Origin: Parapedobacter tibetensis
Lineage (GTDB): Bacteria; Bacteroidota; Bacteroidia; Sphingobacteriales; Sphingobacteriaceae
DNA: 64,000 bases
Direction: 5' to 3'
NCBI RefSeq assembly: GCF_024643205.1
Contig: NZ_JAMKQJ010000004.1
Span: 62,001 to 126,000 of the forward strand
Part shown: in pieces, positions 26,296 through 35,553 of the stretch
Layout of the letters: the number at the start of each line of letters is the position of its first letter
How positions within the stretch are numbered: position 1 is the stretch's first letter
The notes under the pieces: generated by a model
Told to the model about the DNA's origin: nothing
Seen by the model: only the letters and a program-made list of their open reading frames with translations
Databases searched by the model: none
Position numbers and translations under genes: made by a program

Positions 26296-27591
26296 ATGAA
26301 AACCAACAAAATTATAGTTAGCCATTATCAATGGATTGTTGTAGGGGTTGTTTTTATTTCCTTCTTTATCTTCAGCGCGTGCAGCAGCCATTCGGAAAAT
26401 GATGGCCATAGCCACGGTAAAAACGAAACGGCATCCAATGACGAAAGCGGGCATGAGGAAAATTCGACCATCGCGACACTTACGGCAGATCAAATGCAAT
26501 CCATCAAGCTATCATTGGGAGAGATTGAGCAAAAGGAGCTAACAGCAACCATCAAGGCCAATGGCAGGTTAAAGGTTCCCAATGCCAATAAGGCCAGCAT
26601 CACTGCACTTTATGGGGGAGTCATCAAAACACTCCGTGTGGATGTAGGTACATCCGTGAAAAAAGGGTCGGTTATCGCCACCATTGTGCATCCACAGTTT
26701 ATCCAGCTTCAAGAAGAATACCTGACCATCAGCAGCAGGATAGTCTTTGCTGAGCAGGAACGGAAACGCCAGCAAGAGCTGAATGAGGGCAATGTAGGGG
26801 CGTTGAAAAACCTCCAAAATGTGGAATCCGAACTCAAGGCACAACGTGCCCGCAAAGCTTCGCTCTTTCAACAGCTCCGCCTGATGGGTATCGATCCGAG
26901 CACCGTTAGTCCCGATAACCTTAAAACCGAACTGGCCATCACCAGTCCGATAAGCGGAACCGTCAGCCGTATCTTTACCAATCTGGGAAGCTATGTGGAT
27001 GTGTCTACGCCAATGGCGGAAATTGTTGAAAACCATCAATTACATTTGGATTTGAATGTCTTTGAGAAGGATTTACCCCTCCTGAAAATTGGGCAAAACA
27101 TCCACTTCATGCTAACCAATATCCCAAGCAAAACGTATGATGCCAGCATATTCGGTATCGGCGCGACATTTGAGGGCAATAGCAAAACCATACCCGTGCA
27201 CTGCTATGTAAATGGTGATAAAAGCGATCTCATTGACGGCATGAACATCACCGCAACCATCAGCCTTGACAAAACATTGTCAACAGCCGTCCCAAACGGA
27301 GCCATCGTGGACGAAGGGGATAACGCTTATATTTTCGTCGTTACGGATAAATCTCCGGAAAATCACCATCATGCAGACGGCCATGACCATGCAGAAGGAG
27401 GGGAGGTAGAGCATGCCGCCGCCAGTGGTTCCATGAATTTCGAGCGAATAGAAGTGGCGAAAGGGGTTTCGGAAATGGGCTACACGGCCATTACACCAGC
27501 CGTTGTAATACCGGAAGGCACAAAAATAGTAACCAAGGGTGCATTTTTCATCAAAGCGGTCTTATCTGGTTCGACGGGGCATTCACATTAA
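26296..27591 (+). CDS. cusB: CusB-type periplasmic adaptor of the metal efflux pump
   Basis: A 431-residue lipoprotein-like adaptor: after a TM/lipobox stretch (FISFFIFSACSSHS, Cys at about residue 29) comes a His-rich segment (HSHGKNETASNDESGHEE). A lipoyl/barrel-sandwich hybrid domain split by a coiled coil (EEYLTISSRIVFAEQERKR), a beta-barrel domain and a second His cluster near 355-380 (HHHADGHDHAEGG) follow. The His clusters suggest direct metal binding and delivery to the pump. It ends overlapping the convergent DUF72 gene by 4 bases. Confidence 0.9.
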   Translation: MKTNKIIVSHYQWIVVGVVFISFFIFSACSSHSENDGHSHGKNETASNDESGHEENSTIATLTADQMQSIKLSLGEIEQKELTATIKANGRLKVPNANKASITALYGGVIKTLRVDVGTSVKKGSVIATIVHPQFIQLQEEYLTISSRIVFAEQERKRQQELNEGNVGALKNLQNVESELKAQRARKASLFQQLRLMGIDPSTVSPDNLKTELAITSPISGTVSRIFTNLGSYVDVSTPMAEIVENHQLHLDLNVFEKDLPLLKIGQNIHFMLTNIPSKTYDASIFGIGATFEGNSKTIPVHCYVNGDKSDLIDGMNITATISLDKTLSTAVPNGAIVDEGDNAYIFVVTDKSPENHHHADGHDHAEGGEVEHAAASGSMNFERIEVAKGVSEMGYTAITPAVVIPEGTKIVTKGAFFIKAVLSGSTGHSH

Positions 27592-28478
27592 GGGGAATTC
27601 TTTGGCGCTTGCAAGTCTACAGGCCCCTTTACTTGCAAGCCCAAATCCCTGTTCAGTTTATCCACGAAATACGTGGATAACAGCGGGGATTCCACTTCGA
27701 TGTTTTGGTGGACGAAAAAGTAAAGCGATTGCAATCCCGCGTCCCGCCATTCCGAGATGCGGGTGATCCAATCGTCCAATCGCTTGTAATCTGTGGGGTG
27801 GTTGGCGCCCACATAACGCACGAAAGCCGAGGGCGTAGTAAGCCGCATGTGCAGCATGTCGCGACGACCAGCAGTATCCACCAGCACATTCGCCACCTGC
27901 TGTTCTTCCAATAGTTGGTAAAGCGATACCCTAACAGATTCGTCCGAAAACCATTCCGAATTCCGAACCTCCACGGCCAATGGTATGGATTTGGCGAATT
28001 TCTTCACGAAAGTAGCCAACCTATCAAAGTCTTTGGGCTTGAAATTGTCGTGTAGTTGGAGGAAACTCACCCCCAATTTTTCTTCGAATAGCGTAATCGC
28101 GTCAGCGAACGCAGTCATTTTCTCATCCACATTCAGCAAACGTCCGTAGTGGCTGATGGATTGAGGCACCTTTGGGAAAAATTTGAAATCAGCGGGGGTT
28201 TTGCTTTTCCAAGTTTCCACCTGCTGCTTGTCTGGCGAATTATAAAAGGTGCCATTCAATTCGATACTGTTAAACTGGGTAGCATAATAAACCAATTCGT
28301 CCTTAGTGCCCCGTGGATAGAACCCCTTGAGGTCTTGCTTGTTCCATTTGGCACAGCCCACAAATACTTCCAAATCCTTACGCATTTTATGCTTGCCCAG
28401 TAAAGCCGTTGTATCTGGGTGAGTAGGAGGTAAAGTGAAATCTATTGCTTCTGGATTGTCTACGCTTCCGAATTTCAT
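27588..28478 (-). CDS. DUF72 (YecE-like) protein
   Basis: A 296-residue TIM-barrel-like protein of the DUF72 family. Visible family marks are VGCAKWNKQDLKGFYPRG at about 40-57, QFNSIELNGTFYNSP at about 68-82, FKFFPKVPQSISH at about 98-110 and VEVRNSEWFSDES at about 168-180. Biochemical function is unknown for most of the family. It converges on the metal adaptor gene, with no terminator between them, and is transcribed in the same direction as purN-purH but separated from purH by a palindromic repeat. Confidence 0.85.
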   Translation of the reverse strand: MKFGSVDNPEAIDFTLPPTHPDTTALLGKHKMRKDLEVFVGCAKWNKQDLKGFYPRGTKDELVYYATQFNSIELNGTFYNSPDKQQVETWKSKTPADFKFFPKVPQSISHYGRLLNVDEKMTAFADAITLFEEKLGVSFLQLHDNFKPKDFDRLATFVKKFAKSIPLAVEVRNSEWFSDESVRVSLYQLLEEQQVANVLVDTAGRRDMLHMRLTTPSAFVRYVGANHPTDYKRLDDWITRISEWRDAGLQSLYFFVHQNIEVESPLLSTYFVDKLNRDLGLQVKGPVDLQAPKNSP

Positions 28479-28497
28479 AACGAGTTAGTTTATAATT

Positions 28498-28582
28498 GAA
28501 CGCGGATAGCACGGATTAAGCAGATGACCGCAGAGATCGGTTTATCTGTGTAAATCCGTTAAACCAGTGTCATCCGCGTTCC
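28498..28582. repeat. Dispersed palindromic repeat, copy 1
   Basis: The outer arms GAACGCGGAT (28498-28507) and ATCCGCGTTC (28572-28581) frame further ATCCGTG/ACGGATT-type words. A related element is at 41054-41160. Both fill gaps after genes, as expected of REP-like repeats. Confidence 0.65.
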
Positions 28583-28586
28583 ATAA

Positions 28587-30113
28587 TCAATGCTTAAAAT
28601 GCCTTACGCCGGTAACACCCATCGCTACCTTCTTATTATTGGCCATTTCAACGGATTCCTTATCACGGATGGATCCTCCGGGCTGTGTAATGGCTGTGAT
28701 GCCGGCTTCCGCTGCGATTTCCACACAATCTGGGAATGGGAAAAAGGCATCTGATGCCAAGACGGCCCCACGTAGATCGAAACCAAATGACTTGGCCTTT
28801 TGAATAGCTTGGCGCAGGGCATCTACTCGCGATGTTTGTCCGACACCGCTGGCCGATAGTTGGCCGTCTTTGACCAACACAATGGCGTTCGATTTCGTGT
28901 GTTTGACGATTTTATTTGCAAAAAACAGATCCTCGAACTCTTTTTCGGTGGGCACCATGGTTGTAACAACCTCCATATTGTCCGACCCTTCTATTACCAA
29001 GTCTTTGTCTTGCTCAATGATGCCGTTCAATAACGTCTTGAATTGTTTTTCAGGCAACTTAATAGCTTTTCTCTTCAGTAATATCCTGTTTTTCTTGCTG
29101 GTGAGTATACGAAGTGCAGTTTCGCTGTAGTCCGGTGCGATGAGTACTTCAAAGAAAAGCTTGTTGATTTCAGCGGCAGTTGCGTCGTCTACTTGTCCAT
29201 TGCAAATGAGCACACCCCCAAAAGCGGAAACTGGATCGCAGGCCAACGCATCTTGCCACGCCGAATGCAAATCCGGCCGAGAGGCCACACCACATGCGTT
29301 GGTATGCTTTAGGATGGCAAATGTAGGACTGTCAAACTCATCGATGAGTGCCACGGCAGCATCGATATCTACCAGATTATTGTAGGATAGCTCCTTGCCA
29401 TTCAATTTGTCGAACAATTCATTCAAATTACCATAAAAGATACCTGCCTGATGAGGGTTTTCGCCATACCGGAGTACCTGTGCATGTTGCTCACTTCGTT
29501 TGAATACCTGTAAAGGCTCTTCCCGGTTGAAATAATTAAATATGGCCGAATCATAGTGGGAAGATACGTTGAACGCTCGTTTGGCAAATTCCTTGCGGTG
29601 CTGCAAAAACGTATAACCTTCATTTTCGGCGAGGGTGTCGGCAAGGAGTTTATAGTCTTCTTTGGATGAAATGATGACCACATCATTGTGATTCTTGGCT
29701 GCGGCGCGAATAAGCGCTATGCCCCCGATATCGATTTTCTCGATGATGTCTTGCTCTAATGCTCCCGAAGACACGGTTTCTTCGAAAGGATAAAGGTCTA
29801 CAATGACCAAATCGATTTCGGGTATTTCATACTCCTGTAACTGTACCTTATCTGCTTCTAATGGACGGCGGGATAGAATGCCACCAAAAACCTTTGGATG
29901 TAATGTTTTGACCCTGCCACCCAATATGGACGGGTATCCAGTAAGATCTTCCACCGGAACCACAGCATGGCCAAGTTCGCGGATAAATGTTTCTGTGCCA
30001 CCTGTGGAATAGAAGGTGACCCCATATTTATTTAATAAATGGATTAGTGGGGCAAGGTCGTCTTTGTAGTAGACAGAAACCAATGCATTTTTTATCTTAA
30101 CGGGATGGCTCAT
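28587..30113 (-). CDS. purH: Bifunctional AICAR formyltransferase / IMP cyclohydrolase
   Basis: This enzyme catalyses the last two steps of purine synthesis, AICAR to FAICAR to IMP, using 10-formyl-tetrahydrofolate. The 508 residues are full length. The N-terminal MGS-like cyclohydrolase domain (residues about 5-190) has YSTGGTETFIRELGHAVVPV and GGRVKTLHPKVFGGIL. The C-terminal formyltransferase domain has LKHTNACGVA (catalytic Lys-His near residue 265) and, near the end, AITQPGGSIRDKESVEMANN. purN lies 70 bases upstream on the same strand, so the pair forms a purine unit. Confidence 0.97.
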   Translation of the reverse strand: MSHPVKIKNALVSVYYKDDLAPLIHLLNKYGVTFYSTGGTETFIRELGHAVVPVEDLTGYPSILGGRVKTLHPKVFGGILSRRPLEADKVQLQEYEIPEIDLVIVDLYPFEETVSSGALEQDIIEKIDIGGIALIRAAAKNHNDVVIISSKEDYKLLADTLAENEGYTFLQHRKEFAKRAFNVSSHYDSAIFNYFNREEPLQVFKRSEQHAQVLRYGENPHQAGIFYGNLNELFDKLNGKELSYNNLVDIDAAVALIDEFDSPTFAILKHTNACGVASRPDLHSAWQDALACDPVSAFGGVLICNGQVDDATAAEINKLFFEVLIAPDYSETALRILTSKKNRILLKRKAIKLPEKQFKTLLNGIIEQDKDLVIEGSDNMEVVTTMVPTEKEFEDLFFANKIVKHTKSNAIVLVKDGQLSASGVGQTSRVDALRQAIQKAKSFGFDLRGAVLASDAFFPFPDCVEIAAEAGITAITQPGGSIRDKESVEMANNKKVAMGVTGVRHFKH

Positions 30114-30183
30114 TCGCTATTTATTTATGAACCGCAAAGGTAATATTTTATGGGTGAGCAACCAACCGCTAAGTCATATCGCA

Positions 30184-30756
30184 TTACATCTTTTTCAGTA
30201 GATTTTCTACGACCTTTGGATAGTGGAGATGCTCGAGTTGTTGCCCCTTGAATTTAACTATTTCTATACTATCTCCGGGCTCAATCCGGAAGCGGGCTTG
30301 ATAAATGACTTCTCCTTCATCAAAGTGCTCATTGACAAAATGGATGGTGATGCCCGATTCTTCCTCCTTGGCATCCAAAATGGCTTGGTGCACACGATCA
30401 CCATACATGCCTTTACCTCCATATGCAGGTAGAAGGGCTGGATGGATGTTGATGATTTTGTTGGGATATTTTTGTAGCAGGTTTTTGGGTACCAACAAAA
30501 TAAAACCGGCCAGGACAATTATGTCTATATTGAGTTTATCTAGTACGTTAACGATTGTATCCGTGTGATAAAATTCGTGTTTATCAAAAACATGTGTAGG
30601 TACTTCGAAATTGTCCGCGCGTTGTAACACATAGGCATCCGGATTATTGCTCAATACAAGCGCCACTTCGGCATGGTCATGGTACTTGAAATATTCCATT
30701 ATCTTTTGGGCGTTTGAGCCAGAGCCTGAAGCAAAAATAGCGATTCGTTTCTTCAC
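30184..30756 (-). CDS. purN: Phosphoribosylglycinamide formyltransferase
   Basis: It transfers a formyl group from 10-formyl-tetrahydrofolate to GAR, the third step of purine synthesis. The 190-residue length is standard. FASGSGSNAQKIMEYF (residues 8-23) is the phosphate-binding loop, LAGFILLVP at about 82-90, and INIHPALLPAYGGKGMYG at about 98-115 holds the catalytic Asn-x-His. HFVNEHFDEGEVIYQ with the third catalytic Asp follows at about 138-152. It is first in a purN-purH unit. Confidence 0.95.
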   Translation of the reverse strand: MKKRIAIFASGSGSNAQKIMEYFKYHDHAEVALVLSNNPDAYVLQRADNFEVPTHVFDKHEFYHTDTIVNVLDKLNIDIIVLAGFILLVPKNLLQKYPNKIINIHPALLPAYGGKGMYGDRVHQAILDAKEEESGITIHFVNEHFDEGEVIYQARFRIEPGDSIEIVKFKGQQLEHLHYPKVVENLLKKM

Positions 30757-31106
30757 GTACTTTTCTAATTATCCTGTGTTTCTCTTAGATTGCATCCAAA
30801 CTTAGATAAATTGCGTGATATATGCAATTGTTCAGCATAGGTCTGCGACAAAAATCCGCTTTCGCTCACGTCCGCCAGCCAGCGGATTGCGCCTTAAAAA
30901 TTCATTTCACGCGAAGATGAAAAGGGAGCCACTTCGAAGCTTCGCGACTTTGCGAGAAAGTGAAAAACGTTAGCGCATGCAGAAAAATCAATGAACACCA
31001 GCATCTAATTATATTAAAAATGTGATATTATATTGAATGTTTCGTTGATATAATTTCTTTGTTTTTGTTGTTTTTTTGAAAAAATCGTTAGAAAAATAAG
31101 ATTTTG
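30757..31106. other. Noncoding spacer with inverted repeats upstream of asnB
   Basis: About 420 bases separate purN and asnB, which are divergent. The hairpin arms AATCCGCT (30853-30860) and AGCGGATT (30881-30888), and a TTCGAAGCTTCG near-palindrome around 30933-30944 with flanking CACTT/AAGTG, suggest a structured repeat. The last 100 bases are AT-rich and lead into the asnB promoter. No ORF of interest is seen. Confidence 0.45.
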
Positions 31107-31138
31107 TTGCGAATATCAATATTTAATTCGTTACTTTG
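31107..31138 (+). promoter_or_regulatory. Promoter of asnB
   Basis: A TTG at 31107-31109 is followed, after a 21-base spacer, by TTACTTTG at 31131-31138, close to the Bacteroidota -33/-7 pattern (TTG, 19-21 bases, TAnnTTTG). The start codon is 42 bases downstream of the -7 box. Confidence 0.5.
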
Positions 31139-31179
31139 CGTTGATTATAGCTATGACTAACATTTAATTGTATTAATAT

Positions 31180-32871
31180 ATGTGTGGAATTATTGGTGCT
31201 TTTGACTTGAAGGTAAAGTCAGAAGAATTGCGTCCCCAAGTGTTAAAGATGTCGAAGAAGATTCGTCATCGCGGACCAGATTGGTCAGGGATATATAGTG
31301 CTGGTGGCGCTATCTTGGCGCATGAACGTTTAGCGATTGTTGATCCTAAGTCTGGCCAGCAGCCATTGTATAGTGCAAACGGCAATGTGGTGCTTGCGGT
31401 AAATGGTGAGATTTATAACCACCAACAGTTGCGAAATCAGTTACCTGATTATCAATTTTCCACGCAAAGCGATTGTGAGGTAATATTGGCTTTATACGAG
31501 CAAAAAGGGGCTTCCTTTATCGAAGATCTCAATGGTATCTTTGCTTTTGCCTTGTATGATATTGAACACGACACTTATTTGATTGCCCGTGACCACATGG
31601 GGATCGTCCCGCTCTATATTGGATGGAATGACTTGGGAAGCGTTTTCGTCGCTTCCGAAATGAAGTCGCTCGAAGGATATTGCAGCCGTATCGAGACCTT
31701 TCCTCCCGGGCATTATATGTATAGTAAGGAAAGTGCCAAACCCCAAAAATGGTATTCACGGGATTGGGAACACTATGAAAATGTGGAAGCCCAAGTTTCG
31801 GATATGGCTGTGCTCCGTAAGGGACTGGAAGATGCCGTGCATCGCCAGCTCATGTCTGATGTGCCCTATGGTGTGTTGTTATCCGGTGGATTGGATTCAT
31901 CCGTTATTGCTGCGGTCACCAAGAAATTCGCCTCTCGTCGCGTTGAATCCAACGATCAGGAAAAGGCTTGGTATCCACGCCTGCACTCTTTTGCCGTGGG
32001 ACTGAAAGGTTCACCTGATTTGATAGCCGCCAAGAAGGCAGCCGACCATATCGGCACCATACATCATGAAATTAATTTTACGATCCAAGAGGGGCTAGAT
32101 GCCATCCGCGATGTAATCTATCATTTGGAAACCTATGACGTAACCACCATCCGGGCATCTACGCCGATGTACCTGCTTGCCCGCGTAATCAAATCGATGG
32201 GGATCAAGATGGTGCTTTCTGGTGAGGGCTCAGATGAGCTGTTTGGTGGATACCTGTATTTCCATAAGGCACCCAACGCAAAAGAATTCCATGAGGAGAC
32301 CGTCCGTAAATTGAGCAAATTGCACCTCTACGATTGCTTGCGGGCTAACAAATCGTTGGCTGCGTGGGGTGTGGAGGGACGCGTACCCTTTCTGGATAAG
32401 GAATTTATAGACATCGCCATGCGACTGAACCCGTCCGATAAAATGATTACGGGAGGCCGGATGGAGAAATGGATTGTGCGGAAAGCTTTTGAGGATTATC
32501 TGCCGGAAAGTATTGCTTGGCGGCAAAAAGAACAGTTTTCTGATGGTGTGGGTTATAGCTGGATTGATACATTGAAGGAACAAGCCAAGCAGAAGGTCAG
32601 TGACGAGGCATTGGCCACAGCGGCAACGCGTTTCCCCATCAATCCACCCCAAAACAAAGAGGAATACCTCTATCGATCTATCTTTGCCGAACATTTCCCT
32701 TCGGATGCTGCTTCGTTGACCGTGCCATCGGTCAAATCTGTGGCCTGCAGCACCCCTGAGGCGCTGGCATGGGATGCGTCTTTCCAAAATGTGAACGACC
32801 CATCCGGACGCGCTGTGTCTACCGTGCACAACGAAAGCTACGAGAAAGCGATGGCAATTGTTAATGGTTGA
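31180..32871 (+). CDS. asnB: Asparagine synthase B (glutamine-hydrolysing)
   Basis: It makes asparagine from aspartate, glutamine and ATP. The 563-residue protein starts MCGIIGAF, leaving the catalytic Cys2 at the N-terminus after Met removal, so the start is firm. The glutaminase domain has RHRGPDWSG at about 29-37 and AVNGEIYNHQQLR at about 72-84. The synthetase domain has LLSGGLDSSVIAAVTKKF (PP-loop) at about 232-249 and SGEGSDELFGGYLYF at about 346-360. The length and layout match AsnB of E. coli. A bidirectional terminator follows. Confidence 0.97.
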   Translation: MCGIIGAFDLKVKSEELRPQVLKMSKKIRHRGPDWSGIYSAGGAILAHERLAIVDPKSGQQPLYSANGNVVLAVNGEIYNHQQLRNQLPDYQFSTQSDCEVILALYEQKGASFIEDLNGIFAFALYDIEHDTYLIARDHMGIVPLYIGWNDLGSVFVASEMKSLEGYCSRIETFPPGHYMYSKESAKPQKWYSRDWEHYENVEAQVSDMAVLRKGLEDAVHRQLMSDVPYGVLLSGGLDSSVIAAVTKKFASRRVESNDQEKAWYPRLHSFAVGLKGSPDLIAAKKAADHIGTIHHEINFTIQEGLDAIRDVIYHLETYDVTTIRASTPMYLLARVIKSMGIKMVLSGEGSDELFGGYLYFHKAPNAKEFHEETVRKLSKLHLYDCLRANKSLAAWGVEGRVPFLDKEFIDIAMRLNPSDKMITGGRMEKWIVRKAFEDYLPESIAWRQKEQFSDGVGYSWIDTLKEQAKQKVSDEALATAATRFPINPPQNKEEYLYRSIFAEHFPSDAASLTVPSVKSVACSTPEALAWDASFQNVNDPSGRAVSTVHNESYEKAMAIVNG

Positions 32872-32893
32872 TTGTCAATTGTCAGTTTGTAAT

Positions 32894-32930
32894 AAAAAGG
32901 CCGGAAAACGTAACGTTTTCCGGCCTTTTT
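32894..32930. terminator. Bidirectional terminator between asnB and a DUF1080 gene
   Basis: A near-perfect palindrome with arms AAAAAGGCCGGAAAACG and CGTTTTCCGGCCTTTTT gives a GC-rich stem with T-runs in both directions. It sits exactly between two convergent genes. Confidence 0.9.
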
Positions 32931-32946
32931 AATTAATCATTGATCA

Positions 32947-33684
32947 TTACAAAGGCCTAATCCATATATTCCTGAAACTTACGGGATTTCCATGGTCTTG
33001 CAGGATAATTGGGCCAGCCCCGTGTGCTTTATATTTGGGTATACCGATATATTCGGTTGGACCATCAAGCTCCACATTGTTTTGCACCAATACACCATTG
33101 TGGATAACGGTGACACGCGCCTTGCTGATCAGTATACCATCTGCGTTGAAACGCGGGGCTGTCCAGATGATGTCGTAGGTTTGCCATTCACCGGGAGGCT
33201 TAGTTGCATTGACCAGGGGAATACGTTGTTTGTAGAGGCTTGCCGCCTGGCCATTGGAATAGGTACGGTTGCCATAGCTGTCTAGTACCTGCACTTCATA
33301 TAATCCTTGCATAAATATACCGCTATTCCCACGACCTTGGCCTTTGCCCACGATTTCCGTGGGGCTCTTCCACTCCACATGAAGCTGGTAATCCGTAAAT
33401 TCTTGCTTGGTTTGGATATCGCCTTTCCCTTTTACCACGGTAAAGGCTCCTTCGGCCACTGTCCACTCGGCAGGGGAGGAGCCATCTTTCTTGCTCACCC
33501 ATTGATCAAGCGAAGTGCCATCAAACAATGCGATGGCATCTGACGGGGCTTTGTCGGGGGAAGTGGTTACCGCGCGTGGTTCCGGTTCCCATACTTCGGT
33601 TTCTTCGGGTTTCATTTTGTTTTGCGCTAGGGCTGGAAGTGTCAACAAGACAAGCACTCCAGCAGAAATGGATGATTTATGCAT
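32947..33684 (-). CDS. Secreted DUF1080 (3-keto-disaccharide hydrolase-like) protein
   Basis: A 245-residue exported protein with signal peptide MHKSSISAGVLVLLTLPALA. The DUF1080 concanavalin-like fold is shown by IALFDGTSLDQWVSKKDG (about 51-68), DYQLHVEWKSP (about 97-107), GRGNSGIFMQGLYEVQVLDS (about 116-135) and the end ILQDHGNPVSFRNIWIRPL. Members bind or hydrolyse 3-keto-sugars in the periplasm. The sugar target is not evident and no oxidoreductase partner is nearby. It converges on asnB. Confidence 0.88.
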   Translation of the reverse strand: MHKSSISAGVLVLLTLPALAQNKMKPEETEVWEPEPRAVTTSPDKAPSDAIALFDGTSLDQWVSKKDGSSPAEWTVAEGAFTVVKGKGDIQTKQEFTDYQLHVEWKSPTEIVGKGQGRGNSGIFMQGLYEVQVLDSYGNRTYSNGQAASLYKQRIPLVNATKPPGEWQTYDIIWTAPRFNADGILISKARVTVIHNGVLVQNNVELDGPTEYIGIPKYKAHGAGPIILQDHGNPVSFRNIWIRPL

Positions 33685-33703
33685 GTTATATAACTATTAA
33701 TTA

Positions 33704-34876
33704 TCAATTGAATGCGTTGATGCCCGTGATGTCCATGCCGGTAATCAGCAGGTGAATATCATGCGTGCCTTCATAGGTCACCACGGATTCGAGATTCATC
33801 ATGTGCCGCATGATGGGGTATTCTCCAGTGATGCCCATTGCTCCGAGCACTTGCCGGGCTTCTCGTGCCACATGGAGCGCGGTGGCTACGCTGTTGCGTT
33901 TGGCCATTGATATCTGGGCAGGCGAAGCGCGGTCCTCATTCTTGAGCGTAGCCAAACGCCATACCAATAACTGACCTTTGGTAATCTCAGTCAGCATTTC
34001 AGCCAACTTTTTCTGCTGCAACTGGAATCCACCTATTGGTTTTCCAAATTGTTCGCGTTCCTTGGCATAGCGCACCGCAGTGTCGTAACAATCCATAGCG
34101 GCACCGAGTGCACCCCAGGCAATGCCATAGCGAGCTTGGTTGAGGCAGCTGAGCGGGCCGCGCATACCTGCTACTCCTGGCAGGATGTTGGCTTTCGGCA
34201 CTTTTACATTATCGAACACCAACTCGCCGGTGGCAGAGGCCCGCAGGCTCCATTTGTTATGTGTTTCCGGTGTGGAGAATCCTTCCATGCCGCGTTCCAC
34301 AATCAACCCCTGTACGTTGCCCTCGGAATTTTTTGCCCATACAATTGCGATATCGGCAAATGGCGCATTAGATATCCACATCTTGGCTCCGTTAAGCACC
34401 ACATGGTCGCCAGCATCTTTGAAATGAGCAAGCATACCGGTAGGGTTGGAGCCGTGATTGGGCTCCGTAAGCCCAAAGCATCCCATAAGTTCACCACTTG
34501 CCAATTTTGGCAAATACTTTTGCTTTTGCTCATCACTGCCAAAAGCATATATCGGATACATGACCAACGACCCTTGCACAGATGCGGTGGAGCGAATGCC
34601 GGAATCGCCACGTTCAAGTTCCTGCATCATGATACCATAGGCAAGATAATCCAGTCCGGCACCACCATGTTCCTCAGGTATGGTAGGGCCAAACAAGCCA
34701 AGTTGGGCCATCTCAGGCAATAGCTGGCTGGGGAATTCCGCTCGCTGTGCATAATCTTCGATGATGGGCAATAGTTCTTTGTTTACCCATTGACGCACAC
34801 TATCACGGATGAGCCGGTGTTCTTCACTGATGAGTTCATCCAACAGGTAGTAGTCTGGCGCTTGGTATTGGCTCAT
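33704..34876 (-). CDS. Acyl-CoA dehydrogenase, glutaryl-CoA dehydrogenase-like
   Basis: A 390-residue FAD enzyme. The family pattern is plain: GTIPEEHGGAGLDYLAYGIMMQ region (about 62-85), ELMGCFGLTEPNHGSNPTGM at about 127-146, WISNAPFADIAIVWA at about 167-181, and the C-terminal catalytic segment ESVVTYEGTHDIHLLITG at about 365-382. The Glu in TYEGT is the likely catalytic base. The LTEPNHGSNP motif and length match glutaryl-CoA dehydrogenases, which convert glutaryl-CoA to crotonyl-CoA in lysine/tryptophan breakdown. No pathway partner is adjacent, although hydratase and 3-hydroxyacyl-CoA dehydrogenase genes occur elsewhere in the window. Confidence 0.88.
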   Translation of the reverse strand: MSQYQAPDYYLLDELISEEHRLIRDSVRQWVNKELLPIIEDYAQRAEFPSQLLPEMAQLGLFGPTIPEEHGGAGLDYLAYGIMMQELERGDSGIRSTASVQGSLVMYPIYAFGSDEQKQKYLPKLASGELMGCFGLTEPNHGSNPTGMLAHFKDAGDHVVLNGAKMWISNAPFADIAIVWAKNSEGNVQGLIVERGMEGFSTPETHNKWSLRASATGELVFDNVKVPKANILPGVAGMRGPLSCLNQARYGIAWGALGAAMDCYDTAVRYAKEREQFGKPIGGFQLQQKKLAEMLTEITKGQLLVWRLATLKNEDRASPAQISMAKRNSVATALHVAREARQVLGAMGITGEYPIMRHMMNLESVVTYEGTHDIHLLITGMDITGINAFN

Positions 34877-34925
34877 ATCTGTTTATTGGTGTTTTATACG
34901 GCAAAAACGCGCACTTATATTCGTG

Positions 34926-34933
34926 TATCTTTG
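34926..34933 (+). promoter_or_regulatory. Candidate -7 box for folB
   Basis: TATCTTTG fits TAnnTTTG and lies in the divergent gap between the acyl-CoA dehydrogenase gene and folB. No -33 TTG at a proper distance is seen. Confidence 0.3.
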
Positions 34934-35049
34934 TGCACAAGTATACCAATAATATTTGGCAAGGAAAAGAGTAGAGGAGCATATGATTGCACAACTGCGC
35001 TGCGTTAAGTTATGGTCACGAATCAAAAAATATCAGTAGGTTTGCTGAT

Positions 35050-35415
35050 ATGGAGCACATTAGACAACAAGTGGCCCTTACCGATTTGCGTTTTTATGCT
35101 TTTCATGGCTATTATCCGGAGGAACAGGTGCTTGGTAATGAATTTGTGGTGGACATGAAGGTGGAATTTGATCGGGATGGAAGGGGGAGGGACGACCTGA
35201 ACGACACCGTGAATTATGAAACATTACATCACATCGCTATGATGGAGATGAAAATTCCCAGAAAACTTTTGGAAACCGTCGCCGAAACCATGCTAAACCG
35301 TATCCGAAAAGGGTTTCCATTTGTCGATACCATAGAAGTAAAGATTTGCAAAACCCAGCCTCCATTTGGTGGCGACAAGGCTAACGCTTCCATTACACTG
35401 GTATGGAAGCGATAA
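35050..35415 (+). CDS. folB: Dihydroneopterin aldolase
   Basis: It cleaves 7,8-dihydroneopterin to 6-hydroxymethyl-dihydropterin in folate synthesis. The ATG at 35050 gives 121 residues, the usual size. A 63-base in-frame extension upstream lacks conservation. The core motifs are LTDLRFYAFHGYYPEEQVLG (about 10-29), the Thr/Val segment VNYETLHHIAMMEM with the substrate-binding Glu (about 56-69), and IEVKICKTQPPFGGDKANAS (about 97-116), where PP and the Lys are typical. It is monocistronic here. Confidence 0.93.
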   Translation: MEHIRQQVALTDLRFYAFHGYYPEEQVLGNEFVVDMKVEFDRDGRGRDDLNDTVNYETLHHIAMMEMKIPRKLLETVAETMLNRIRKGFPFVDTIEVKICKTQPPFGGDKANASITLVWKR

Positions 35416-35553
35416 ATGCAAAAACAAGACATTTTGTCTTTAGTTTTTAGGGGATTAATGTCAAAAAGTCATTAAATCTATTTTTCGCCTCGTTGGTATA
35501 TATTTTGAAAAGCACTTACCAAAGATTAATTAAAATCATAGGAGGATTATAAT

